Below are positions 1 to 7,664 of a stretch of 64,000 nt of DNA, one piece after another (position 1 is the first letter of the stretch; every line of letters starts with the position of its first letter). This DNA comes from Vibrio sp. STUT-A11. GTDB taxonomy: Bacteria; Pseudomonadota; Gammaproteobacteria; Enterobacterales; Vibrionaceae. The notes under the pieces were generated by a model. The model ran no database searches. It saw only the letters and a list, made by a program, of their open reading frames with translations, and had not been told where the DNA came from. The position numbers and the translations under genes were made by a program. The stretch lies in NCBI RefSeq assembly GCF_026000435.1, contig NZ_AP026763.1, positions 1,984,001 to 2,048,000 on the forward strand. Reading direction: 5' to 3'.

Positions 1-2577
1 ACAGAAGTAATACAATCGGTAATCGATACTGTCGCATCTTCGCTTGAAGTTCACATCGCATCAATTGAGCATCAACCAGCTGATACCAAGGCGAAATGTC
101 CCGGAGGATATTGCTATCGCGCTGAGATCACCCTCACAAATAAAGGCAAAAAAGAGATTAGTGGAGACTGGGAAATCTACTTCTCCAACCTTCGCCGTAT
201 TTTGGATACAAAATCAGATTTATTCGAAATTACGCACGTGAATGGCGATCTTCATCGAATCGTACCAACCAGCAAATTTAAAGGTCTGAAACCAGGTGGT
301 TCCGTCGCTATTCAGTTTGACGCCGAGCACTGGAAAATCGTCGATTCTGACTACATGCCTCGCTACTACGTGGCAGCACAAGGAGCTGAAGCTCGAGTTA
401 TTCCAAATACTATTCCGCAGGAAAGGGATGGCTTAGCCGACTTGTCCGGTTACCTGGATTTGATCAGTACCGCACCCGAAGATGCCAACATGTGGCAACG
501 TTACCCAGAAGACAGCAGCATCATGGCAACCGCTGGAACACGATATGAAAGAAACCTTACGGTAAAAGATCTTGGCTTATCATCCGTCTCTGCCAAAATC
601 ATCCCTTCCCCTATCGATATAAAGGTGCATAACAGCAGTGTTAACATCAGCTCCGGGCTAAATTTGAAAATAGAAGAAGATAGCCTGACGGCTGGCCAGC
701 TAGACGCGCTCGAACACCGCTTTAGCCAGCTTGGCGTCACCCCGAATAAAGGTATTCCAGTTGTAATTTCTGTCGACCCTAAACACAAGGCATTTAAAGG
801 AAAGACAAAGCAGGAAGCCTATACCCTGAAGGTGACACCAAAAGAAGTCCGGGTCGTTGGGGCTGATCCAGCAGGCGCATTTTATGGTGTGCAGTCATTA
901 GCAGCACTCATCAAAGTTGGCAGTCCGACTATCGATGAAATCACCATTGATTATGATGCACCACGATTTGAGCACCGAGGTATGCATATAGATGTAGCCC
1001 GTAACTTCAAATCAAAAGCTGAGATCATGAAAATTTTGGATCAAATGGCCGCTTATAAAATGAATAAATTTCACTTCCATCTCGCAGACGACGAAGGTTG
1101 GCGTCTGGAGATCCCGGGCTTGCCAGAGCTCACCGAGGTTGGCGCGCAACGTTGCCATGATTTAAGTGAACGTCAATGTCTGTTACCACAAGTTGGATCT
1201 GGACCAGATATATCAACCTCTGGCTCCGGCTACTACAGCGTTGACGATTATGCGGAAATCTTAGCTTTCGCTTCAGCACGGAATATTCAGGTTATCCCAT
1301 CTATGGATATGCCGGGCCATGCTCGAGCTGCCGTAAAATCAATGGAAGCACGTTACAATAAATATGCTGAACTTGGTGATATGGATGCGGCTGAAATGTA
1401 TCTGCTTACTGACAGGCATGATGGCTCAAAATATTTCTCCGTTCAAAACTATACTGACAATACGATCAACCCTTGTATGGAATCGAGCTTTGTCTTCATG
1501 GATAAAGTCATTTCTGAGATAGCCAAACAACATAAAGATGCGGGCCAACCTCTGGTTGACTATCATATCGGGGCAGATGAAACCCACGGGGCTTGGGTTG
1601 ATTCTCCTGTTTGTCGTGCACTGTTTGTCGATCCGACCAATAATATCGATAACGTGGCCGACCTTGGTGGGTATTTCATTGAACGGATCAGTCATATCCT
1701 GGAAGCCAAACAACTAAACCTCGCCGCATGGAATGACGGCTTAAAACATGGCAGTTATATGGACCCAACCAAACTTGCTGGTGACGCCTCAGCCTATACC
1801 TGGTCTGCCCTATTCTGGGGTGGTGCAAATGAAGCCCACTCCCTCGCCAATGCGGGTTATAACGTTATCTTGTCATTGCCTGAGGTCACCTACTTTGACC
1901 ACCCATACGAAGCCGACCCAAGAGAACCGGGGAATTATTGGGCAGGACGTTATACCGATACGCAAAAAGTCTTTAATTTTATGCCGGAGAACTTACCAGC
2001 CAACGCCGAAACCATGACGGACAGAGACAATAACCCATTCGAAATCCCTGCCAGCACAGTAGCCCTTCAGGATGGTAAGCGCTTTAAAGGCATGCAAGGC
2101 CACGTATGGACAGAAATGGTTCGTACTGATGAACAGTTGGATCACCGTGTTTTCCCTCGCATTTTAGGCATTGCAGAGCGAGCATGGTCGAAAGCAGACT
2201 GGGAACTGGAGTACGATGCTAGAAAAGCGTATCGAACCAATACCTCTGGATATAAAGGCACCGACCATATGGGTAAGCGGATAGCAAATCGTGATAACGA
2301 CTGGACCGTATTTGCTAATACTCTGGGTTATAAAGAGTTTGCGAAGCTGGATGCGGCAGGTGTGGCCTATCGCCTTCCGGTACCTGGCGCGAAAATCGAT
2401 AACAGCGGAAAGTTGTCAATTAATAGCACATTCCCTGGCGTTACCGTTCAATACTCGGTAAATGGCACCAACTGGCAAAACTACGATCGCTCGAATAAGC
2501 CAACAGTGAAAGACGGCGTGAAAATACGATCAATAGCCAGCACAGGTCGTACAGGCCGGGAGATTGTTGTTAACTAA
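1..2577 (+). CDS. chb: Chitobiase / beta-N-acetylhexosaminidase (GH20), 5' end missing
   Basis: This gene hydrolyses chitobiose and other GlcNAc-beta-1,4 oligomers to GlcNAc in the chitin pathway. The frame is open from base 1 and runs upstream of the window, so the first ATG inside (202) is not the true start. The first ~90 residues look like the N-terminal carbohydrate-binding CHB_HEX domain (GDWEIYFSNLRRIL, NGDLHRIVPTSKFKGL). The GH20 barrel follows, with the catalytic Asp-Glu pair in YHIGADETHGAW and the substrate motif HFHLADDEGWRLEIPGL. A small C-terminal beta domain ends the protein. About 858 residues are present; Vibrio chitobiases are near 880, so only a signal or lipoprotein peptide is probably missing. 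A strong terminator follows the stop codon. Confidence 0.95.
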   Translation, partial: TEVIQSVIDTVASSLEVHIASIEHQPADTKAKCPGGYCYRAEITLTNKGKKEISGDWEIYFSNLRRILDTKSDLFEITHVNGDLHRIVPTSKFKGLKPGGSVAIQFDAEHWKIVDSDYMPRYYVAAQGAEARVIPNTIPQERDGLADLSGYLDLISTAPEDANMWQRYPEDSSIMATAGTRYERNLTVKDLGLSSVSAKIIPSPIDIKVHNSSVNISSGLNLKIEEDSLTAGQLDALEHRFSQLGVTPNKGIPVVISVDPKHKAFKGKTKQEAYTLKVTPKEVRVVGADPAGAFYGVQSLAALIKVGSPTIDEITIDYDAPRFEHRGMHIDVARNFKSKAEIMKILDQMAAYKMNKFHFHLADDEGWRLEIPGLPELTEVGAQRCHDLSERQCLLPQVGSGPDISTSGSGYYSVDDYAEILAFASARNIQVIPSMDMPGHARAAVKSMEARYNKYAELGDMDAAEMYLLTDRHDGSKYFSVQNYTDNTINPCMESSFVFMDKVISEIAKQHKDAGQPLVDYHIGADETHGAWVDSPVCRALFVDPTNNIDNVADLGGYFIERISHILEAKQLNLAAWNDGLKHGSYMDPTKLAGDASAYTWSALFWGGANEAHSLANAGYNVILSLPEVTYFDHPYEADPREPGNYWAGRYTDTQKVFNFMPENLPANAETMTDRDNNPFEIPASTVALQDGKRFKGMQGHVWTEMVRTDEQLDHRVFPRILGIAERAWSKADWELEYDARKAYRTNTSGYKGTDHMGKRIANRDNDWTVFANTLGYKEFAKLDAAGVAYRLPVPGAKIDNSGKLSINSTFPGVTVQYSVNGTNWQNYDRSNKPTVKDGVKIRSIASTGRTGREIVVN

Positions 2578-2586
2578 CCGATATTA

Positions 2587-2621
2587 GGCTACCTGTTGGT
2601 TGATCCCTCAGGTAGCCTTTT
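2587..2621 (+). terminator. Intrinsic terminator after chitobiase gene
   Basis: A 9-bp perfect stem (GGCTACCTG / CAGGTAGCC) with a 13-base loop is followed by a T run. It separates the chitobiase gene from the two-component operon. Confidence 0.85.
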
Positions 2622-2655
2622 ACAATGAATATCATTTGATCTTCGGAGGAGATGG

Positions 2656-3318
2656 ATGCGCGTATTAATCGTCGAAGACAGTATTCAAATCGCGGCGAAT
2701 ATTGGTGAATATCTTGAAATAATGGGACACTCGGTAGATTTCTCTTACACAGGACAAGCAGCTCTCGAGTTATTATCCGAGAACCAATTCGACGTGATGA
2801 TCTTGGATATTATGATGCCTGGCTTAGATGGGCTATCTACGTGCAGGAAAATACGGGAGCAAGGTCGTGAACACCTGCCTATCTTATTCCTCACCGCTTG
2901 CGATACGTTGGAAGATAAACTGGCTGGTTTCGCAGCAGGTGGCGATGATTACTTAGTCAAACCATTTGCTATGCAGGAGTTACTGGCAAGGCTCGAGGCG
3001 CTAACATTAAGATCCAAAGGTGGCAGAAGTCACGAGATCACTTTTTCCGGTTTAACCCTTTCCACCGAAACAGAACAAGCTTTCTTTCAAAACAATCGGC
3101 TAAAGCTGGACCCATTGCTGTTCAAACTATTAAAAACCTTACTGCTGTCCGCTCCCCGCGTCGTGCATAAACAAGATCTTGAATATGAACTTTGGCATGG
3201 CGAGACCATCGATAGTAGTGTTCTGAGAACACATATTTATCGGCTGAGAAAGGTTCTCCCTGAAGGATTGCTGGAAACCGTACGAGGAAAGGGTTATCGC
3301 CTCAATGAGATTAACTAG
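2656..3318 (+). CDS. OmpR/PhoB-family response regulator
   Basis: A DNA-binding response regulator of 220 residues. The receiver domain (1-115) has the acidic pair E7-D8, phospho-acceptor D51 in VMILDIMMPGLDG, T80 and K102 in DDYLVKPF. A winged-helix output domain fills residues ~125-220 (SSVLRTHIYRLRKVL, VRGKGYRL). A strong GGAGGAG ribosome site precedes the ATG. The stop overlaps the start of the histidine kinase gene by 14 bases, so the two are translationally coupled. The stimulus is unknown. The neighbouring chitobiase gene has its own terminator, so proximity is weak evidence for a role in chitin sensing. Confidence 0.9.
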   Translation: MRVLIVEDSIQIAANIGEYLEIMGHSVDFSYTGQAALELLSENQFDVMILDIMMPGLDGLSTCRKIREQGREHLPILFLTACDTLEDKLAGFAAGGDDYLVKPFAMQELLARLEALTLRSKGGRSHEITFSGLTLSTETEQAFFQNNRLKLDPLLFKLLKTLLLSAPRVVHKQDLEYELWHGETIDSSVLRTHIYRLRKVLPEGLLETVRGKGYRLNEIN

Positions 3319-4498
3319 TCAGTTTTTTCACAAACGGCTTTATAACCGGGTTTTCGCTTTGATTATGGGGCTGGTCTTATTATTAACCCTTAGCCTTTTA
3401 CTAATGGCTTGGGTTAACGCGCAACTGCACACAGACAGCCTGGTCAATCAAAAGTTGAATCAGCAAATGCGCTTCTTATTAGATGATTCCATCAAAAAAG
3501 GTCGCCTGGTCAAAGTTAATTCTCCGATGTTTTCCAGCTTTGTGGGGTCGGATAAAGGCTTACCACTTTATTTGTCAGGCTTAACAGAACAAGGGGTATT
3601 CGAAATTGAACACCCTAAAGTGCACGTGCAAGTGGTCAGTTCTCCCTTTTCTGATGGTTTGCTTTATCTGCTCTATTTCCCTGAGAAAGATCTAGAGCGA
3701 AGCCTTTATCAGAGTAGGCTCAAATACTATGTTGTTATCGGCGTAATGGCGTTAATGGGCATAGGACTTATTGCCAGTCTTTACATCACCCGGATTATTG
3801 TTAAGCCCATCACCACTCTGCAGAAAAATATTGAATGTGCCAGCCCTGATTCACCTCCTGTCGTGTTGGACCGGCAAGATGAGCTAGGTCAGTTGAGTCG
3901 GAGTTTTACTAACGCATTTCAGCGAATACGAGCATTCGTCGAGCGAGAGCACAACTTTACCCGGTTTGCCAGCCATGAGCTAAGAACGCCAGTCACTATT
4001 ATACAGGGGGCATTGGAAGTCATCGCCTACTCACCGGATCTTGCTAAAGCGCAGCCAGCGTTGAGTAGAATTGAAAGTGCAAATAAAGATATGCAGGCAT
4101 TAATTCGTACTTTTCTTTCTATTAGCCGAGAGTCCAAAACCGAGCAGGTAGAATTGTTGTCGTTACAAGAAAGTCTGGATTACTGCTTACAACAGTTAAG
4201 AACAGGCAAGACTGACATACTGTCGGTTCAATACAGTCTCAATTCAAAATCGGTGAATAAAATACTGGCCCATGTCGTGATACAAAATGTGTTAAGAAAC
4301 GCCTTTAGTTATAGCGCCAATAGTGTGGCAATAGAATTAAAGTATGATCGACTGGTGGTTTCGAATGACATCGACCCCGACTGCCACTCCGGCTATGGCC
4401 ACGGCATCGATATTATCAATGCCATATGCGAGAAAGCCGATTGGTTGGCTTTCTATCGATGTAATACCAATAGGTTTAGCTGGCTAATCTATTTTTGA
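3305..4498 (+). CDS. Membrane sensor histidine kinase
   Basis: Partner kinase of the preceding response regulator, 397 residues. It has a transmembrane helix at ~15-37, a periplasmic segment of ~100 residues, a second helix at ~142-162, a HAMP region, and a HisKA domain with phospho-acceptor H224 in FASHELRTPVTIIQG. The ATPase domain has an N box (NVLRNAFSYS) and a glycine-rich GYGHGIDIIN segment. The usual DxGxG G1 motif is not evident (SNDIDPDC at that place) and the domain is short. It may still be active, because compact kinases of this type exist. The input ligand cannot be told from the sequence. Confidence 0.88.
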   Translation: MRLTSQFFHKRLYNRVFALIMGLVLLLTLSLLLMAWVNAQLHTDSLVNQKLNQQMRFLLDDSIKKGRLVKVNSPMFSSFVGSDKGLPLYLSGLTEQGVFEIEHPKVHVQVVSSPFSDGLLYLLYFPEKDLERSLYQSRLKYYVVIGVMALMGIGLIASLYITRIIVKPITTLQKNIECASPDSPPVVLDRQDELGQLSRSFTNAFQRIRAFVEREHNFTRFASHELRTPVTIIQGALEVIAYSPDLAKAQPALSRIESANKDMQALIRTFLSISRESKTEQVELLSLQESLDYCLQQLRTGKTDILSVQYSLNSKSVNKILAHVVIQNVLRNAFSYSANSVAIELKYDRLVVSNDIDPDCHSGYGHGIDIINAICEKADWLAFYRCNTNRFSWLIYF

Positions 4499-4601
4499 TA
4501 GTGGTGAAGTAGACATACCACCTAACCCTTTGATATTTAGACAAATAAATTTTGGCACATTACCTGCTATCCTGCTGTAAACACTAGCAGGAGATACGAT
4601 T

Positions 4602-4922
4602 ATGGAACTTCGTAAAATTGATACAAACGACACTATCGTGACATGGGTGATCAACGGGAACCTTGACGCAGACGGTAGCCGCCAGGCGCAGCCACACATT
4701 GATGAGATTTTAGCTGAGCCATCAACTCGAGAAATAGAAATTGACTTCAGCAAAGTTCAGTTTCTTGATTCATCAGGCGTAGGTGCGATCGTCTACCTAT
4801 ATAAACGGCTTGTCGAGAGCCAGAGAAGTATGCGCATTGAAAACGCCTCAGGCCAACCTCTCGATATAATGAATCTGTTGCGTATTAACCAAGCGATTCC
4901 AGTTAACTCTCGTAGTTACTAA
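4602..4922 (+). CDS. Single-domain STAS (anti-sigma factor antagonist-like) protein
   Basis: A 106-residue protein made only of a STAS domain. The conserved phosphorylatable serine lies in FLDSSGVGAIVYLYKRL (S57/S58). Such proteins switch partners according to serine phosphorylation. Length and serine position resemble SypA, the STAS biofilm regulator of V. fischeri, but no syp polysaccharide gene, kinase or phosphatase is near, so the SypA name is not given. Start: ATG with GGAG 8 bases upstream. The stop codon adjoins a reading frame with no start, so this is about where the integrative element begins. The last residues could have been changed by that junction. Confidence 0.8.
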   Translation: MELRKIDTNDTIVTWVINGNLDADGSRQAQPHIDEILAEPSTREIEIDFSKVQFLDSSGVGAIVYLYKRLVESQRSMRIENASGQPLDIMNLLRINQAIPVNSRSY

Positions 4923-5228
4923 ATAATAACCCCTCAGGAGCAGGCGAAGCTAGAGAAAATCTGTCAGTTCTTCGCCTACCCTGCTGAACCCTATACACAG
5001 GAAGAAGCACTACAGTCACTGATCCACCGTGTTTATAGCGAAATTCCAGTGATTCAAACGCAATTGGGCAAATGCAGTAAGTGCGGAGAACAGCTCCCAG
5101 AAGGATGCGCAAAGCTAAGCGAAGGCGGTTTGTTTAAAGGTGACGCGACTTGCTGGCACACCGCTAATCGAGTTCGTATTTATCAACCTTCGGAGAAAGA
5201 CAATGAAAGCAGACCAAGTGGCAGTTAA
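4923..5228 (+). pseudogene. Beheaded phage-type reading frame (zinc-binding Cys pattern)
   Basis: An open frame of ~100 codons follows the STAS stop directly but has no usable start codon or ribosome site. The product would carry CSKCGEQLPEGC, then DATCWHTANRVRIYQPS, which suggests a small zinc-binding protein. The 3' end overlaps the next small gene (start 5203) by 26 bases, as in compact phage operons. I read it as the C-terminal remnant of a phage or island gene whose 5' part was lost at the left junction. The family is not recognised. Confidence 0.45.
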
Positions 5229-5361
5229 GGCCAAGGAAGAATTTGACGACATGGTAGATGAAACCGCGCTGAGTGATTACGCAGTCAACGAAGTCGACCT
5301 TGGAGAGATTGAAATCAACGGCAAGAAAATGACTGTCTATTTAGGCATTCGCCAGAACTAA
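5203..5361 (+). CDS. Small hypothetical island protein (52 aa)
   Basis: A short acidic protein beginning MKADQVAVKAKEEFDD and ending MTVYLGIRQN. The ATG at 5203 is chosen because CGGAGAAAGACA gives a good ribosome site; a longer in-frame version would start near 5140 without one. It overlaps the preceding beheaded frame and lies 40 bases before the AlpA-type gene, so it looks like part of the same phage-type transcription unit. No recognisable domain. Confidence 0.5.
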   Translation: MKADQVAVKAKEEFDDMVDETALSDYAVNEVDLGEIEINGKKMTVYLGIRQN

Positions 5362-5401
5362 CTAACGGCCAACCATTACTGGAATTAAGGAACTGTGTGC
5401 A

Positions 5402-5704
5402 ATGAACTACTCTGACTTTAACCAATCACCAATGAACTTCACCTACTCTGCTCCTGCTTTCGTCCGTGAGTCAGCGAAACAAACAGAAAAGCCTGTCTAT
5501 GACGCAGAGCGTTACCCAGAATCTTCCAACAAGATCATGTGCCACCAAGAGGTATTAGATTTCTTCAATAAGAAACGAACCACCATTATCGCATGGCGTA
5601 AGAACCGCAACTTCCCAGAGCCAATTAGCAAATCACCGCTGCGTTGGATACGCGCAGCGGTGATGGAATGGGTCGAGCATGAAGGCGGGTTTAAAGTTAG
5701 CTAA
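5402..5704 (+). CDS. AlpA-family regulator / excisionase-like protein
   Basis: A 100-residue protein whose C-terminal two thirds match the AlpA winged-helix pattern: MCHQEVLDFFNKKRTTIIAWRK, then FPEPISKSPLRWIRAAVMEWVE. AlpA-type proteins activate the integrase gene or act as directionality factors in P4-like satellites and integrative islands, which fits the tyrosine integrase at the other end of this element. The first ~45 residues are polar and probably disordered. Confidence 0.75.
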   Translation: MNYSDFNQSPMNFTYSAPAFVRESAKQTEKPVYDAERYPESSNKIMCHQEVLDFFNKKRTTIIAWRKNRNFPEPISKSPLRWIRAAVMEWVEHEGGFKVS

Positions 5705-5821
5705 TGTTGATCAAGATCGGTTCTTTCCCATTCTTTCTAAGAAAATAAGACTGTAATCACTAAACAGTACACGTAACTATTTTATTCCCTTACATTTTGT
5801 CATAAATTAAATTCCACTATT

Positions 5822-5831
5822 TGCTATAAAA
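5822..5831 (+). promoter_or_regulatory. Candidate extended -10 promoter for the BRCT operon
   Basis: TGCTATAAAA lies ~15 bases upstream of the ATG at 5846, in a very AT-rich stretch, and resembles an extended -10 element. No convincing -35 at normal spacing is seen, so the call is tentative. Confidence 0.35.
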
Positions 5832-5845
5832 CTAATGGAATAAAA

Positions 5846-6343
5846 ATGGGTGTAGTACAACAATTCTATGGGTCTGGTGTAAAAGCTATCCAACACATCA
5901 TAGAAACTCGAATCCAAACAGGGAAATCCAGCTTCCAACGTTTGGATGAAGATAAACATGTTCCCTTTGTTGTCCCAGCCATAACGTGGGATAACGATAC
6001 TAAACAAGGCTCTTTAAACAACGATCATTGGTGCTTTAAGGTTGGTTATGGTTTCAGAGAAGCTCTCGACCTACGCCTCATAGAGCGAAAAAGAAATAAG
6101 ACGATTGTTAACCTTTGGAGCCAAGGTTGCATTATCTCCTTTCAAGAAGGAGACTTAATTGATTCTCGATGTGGGAAACGAGCAGTCCAAGTGACGTTTG
6201 CTTCACCTATGGGTTGGGACGAAGCAAAAAATGAAATGTTCTACGGTAGCGTCACTTATAAGGAACTGGATTTAGTTAACAACTCATCAACGGTTCACAC
6301 CCTAAATCAACTCGAATTTTTAAACATGTTGATTGAGGGGTGA
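5846..6343 (+). CDS. Hypothetical protein, first gene of BRCT operon
   Basis: 165 residues, family not recognised. It has no signal peptide or transmembrane segment and looks like a soluble mixed alpha/beta protein (MGVVQQFYGSGVKAIQHII at the start, CFKVGYGFREALDLRLIERK in the middle). Its stop is three bases before the ATG of the BRCT gene, so the pair is almost surely co-transcribed and coupled. It sits in the integrative element beside cassette-borne defence-like genes, which makes an anti-phage or DNA-related role possible but unproven. The start lacks a strong ribosome site. Confidence 0.6.
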   Translation: MGVVQQFYGSGVKAIQHIIETRIQTGKSSFQRLDEDKHVPFVVPAITWDNDTKQGSLNNDHWCFKVGYGFREALDLRLIERKRNKTIVNLWSQGCIISFQEGDLIDSRCGKRAVQVTFASPMGWDEAKNEMFYGSVTYKELDLVNNSSTVHTLNQLEFLNMLIEG

Positions 6344-6346
6344 TAG

Positions 6347-6913
6347 ATGCAAGAGATGACTGTTTTTGAACTCTTAGGAATTAAGTCCGGCGATGCGATA
6401 ACTGTTGATAATCCTCATTCAGATCAAGGGCCAAGAGAAGTGATTCCCCTTGCATTGTCTAGAAATGGAATATCTATTCGTGCGATTGATTGTCGCCACG
6501 GGGATATTCGCTACGTTAGTGCTGAATGGACGATTTTCATGTCCGATGGTGAAACGTTAGAGCTGCAAGATTTTCCTTATATCGCTCAAAAAATGGACGA
6601 GTTTTATTCAGGTAAAATCAAACCAAAAGAAGTTAATAAAGAAATCTGTTTAGACGAAATTGAGCGTGAGTTTGCTTCTATAAATGAAGTATTAGACACA
6701 CTAAATATCGACGGTTTGAAAGTAGCTATTACAGGAACTCTACCACTCCCACGCTCGGAAGCTAAAGCTCTACTTGAAAGTAAAGGGGCCATCGTGGGCG
6801 GTTCTGTAAACAAACACACTTCGTTCTTGTTCATGGGCAATACGGGGCGTTATGAGATTACCGAAAAGATGAATAAGGCACATAACCTAGGCGTAAAAAT
6901 TATTACAATATAG
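6347..6913 (+). CDS. BRCT-domain protein
   Basis: 188 residues. The C-terminal ~65 residues match a BRCT domain: GLKVAITGTLPLPRSEAKAL, LESKGAIVGGSVNKHTSFLF and MNKAHNLGVKIITI, the same pattern as the BRCT end of NAD-dependent DNA ligase. The N-terminal ~110 residues are a small beta-rich region of unknown kind (ITVDNPHSDQGPREVIPLAL). BRCT modules bind DNA ends or partner proteins; here there is no ligase or nuclease domain. It is coupled to the unknown upstream gene. The stop at 6913 directly abuts a decayed attC-like hairpin. Confidence 0.75.
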   Translation: MQEMTVFELLGIKSGDAITVDNPHSDQGPREVIPLALSRNGISIRAIDCRHGDIRYVSAEWTIFMSDGETLELQDFPYIAQKMDEFYSGKIKPKEVNKEICLDEIEREFASINEVLDTLNIDGLKVAITGTLPLPRSEAKALLESKGAIVGGSVNKHTSFLFMGNTGRYEITEKMNKAHNLGVKIITI

Positions 6914-6984
6914 TCCCTGCTTAAGGTGAGCAACGCATTGTAAGAGTAACATGCGTTGCGATTCACTCTTGAAAAGTTCTCTAT
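6914..6984 (-). repeat. Decayed integron attC (VCR-like) site, distal
   Basis: Read on the minus strand this resembles the Vibrio cassette recombination site: TTTTCAAGAGTGAATCGCAA near one end and GCGTTGCTCACC with CTTAAGCAGGG near the other. The arms GCAACGCA/TGCGTTGC pair, with three unpaired bases on one side (GTGAATCGCAACGCA against GTGAGCAACGCA), a feature of attC hairpins. The terminal GTTRRRY core is not intact, so the site is probably inactive. It lies 3' of the minus-strand gene ending at 6987, as in a cassette. Confidence 0.55.
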
Positions 6985-6986
6985 TT

Positions 6987-7523
6987 TTATGATGCCAAAT
7001 CTTCTTTTATGTCCAACCAAGCTTTTTCAAGTACTTTCTGACACTGCTCCTCTAACGCCTGACAAAAAACACTAGTATCGGCAACAGTTTCTAGCTCAGG
7101 CTTCCCCATATTATCAATTACGTCATTGATGAGACTCTTAAGTATGAGTGTATATTCTTTGTTGGTATCCAACATCAAGATAATTTTAGTTTTATAGAAG
7201 AACAAGTCCTGATAGTGTTCGCCCGCCTCACCTGTCAAATGATAATCTTTCGCCACTTTACTACGGACCGCAACAATGTGAGCAATTGATACGAATTTAG
7301 ACATATTTTCACGTAGTTCTGCTAGCCATTGCTGCCGTAGTTCTGCTACTTTTTCTTTGCTTTGACTTTGTTGGTTTCTGCGACTGATTTTTACGACCGC
7401 AATTGAAGTCAAAATGCTTCCTAGACCAATTAATCCAGTAACTAATATTGATGGCCAGTCAGGGCTCATTGACAAGAGTATATGTTCACTACCACTACTC
7501 AAAATCAACTTTTCAGCGCTCAC
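6987..7523 (-). CDS. Hypothetical membrane-anchored protein (cassette gene)
   Basis: 178 residues with one N-terminal membrane helix at ~24-44 (SILVTGLIGLGSILTSIAVV) and a positively charged boundary (KISRRNQQSQSKEK). A helical, probably coiled-coil cytoplasmic part follows. The start is GTG at 7523, supported by AAGGAG five bases before it. Family unknown. Architecture and setting (one membrane anchor plus helical domain, flanked by attC-like sequence) are typical of integron-cassette or phage-exclusion proteins, but no function can be assigned. Confidence 0.6.
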   Translation of the reverse strand: MSAEKLILSSGSEHILLSMSPDWPSILVTGLIGLGSILTSIAVVKISRRNQQSQSKEKVAELRQQWLAELRENMSKFVSIAHIVAVRSKVAKDYHLTGEAGEHYQDLFFYKTKIILMLDTNKEYTLILKSLINDVIDNMGKPELETVADTSVFCQALEEQCQKVLEKAWLDIKEDLAS

Positions 7524-7559
7524 GCTTACTCCTTAGTAAATTAAGAATATCCACGATTT

Positions 7560-7664
7560 GTTAAGTAATGTAATACCACAATACACAAGCCGCCTTACCC
7601 ACTAAAATCGACGCATATTAGAAATACCACGCGTTACGAATCTCTCTTGAACAGTTTGTTAAAT
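7560..7664 (-). repeat. Partly decayed VCR-like attC site
   Basis: On the minus strand the site begins with the core ATTTAAC overlapping the stop codon of the PIN gene, then AACAAACTGTTCAAGAG, GATTCG and AACGCGTGG followed by TTTC, a close match to the 5' half of known Vibrio cluster repeats. The 3' half is recognisable only as far as GGTATTACATTACTTA; the final GTTRRRY core is lost. This marks the end of an integron cassette carrying the PIN gene. Confidence 0.65.

Noticed and set aside
4600..4922. Naming the STAS gene sypA
   Set aside because: Length and serine position fit, but no syp locus gene is adjacent; STAS proteins are too alike to name without context.
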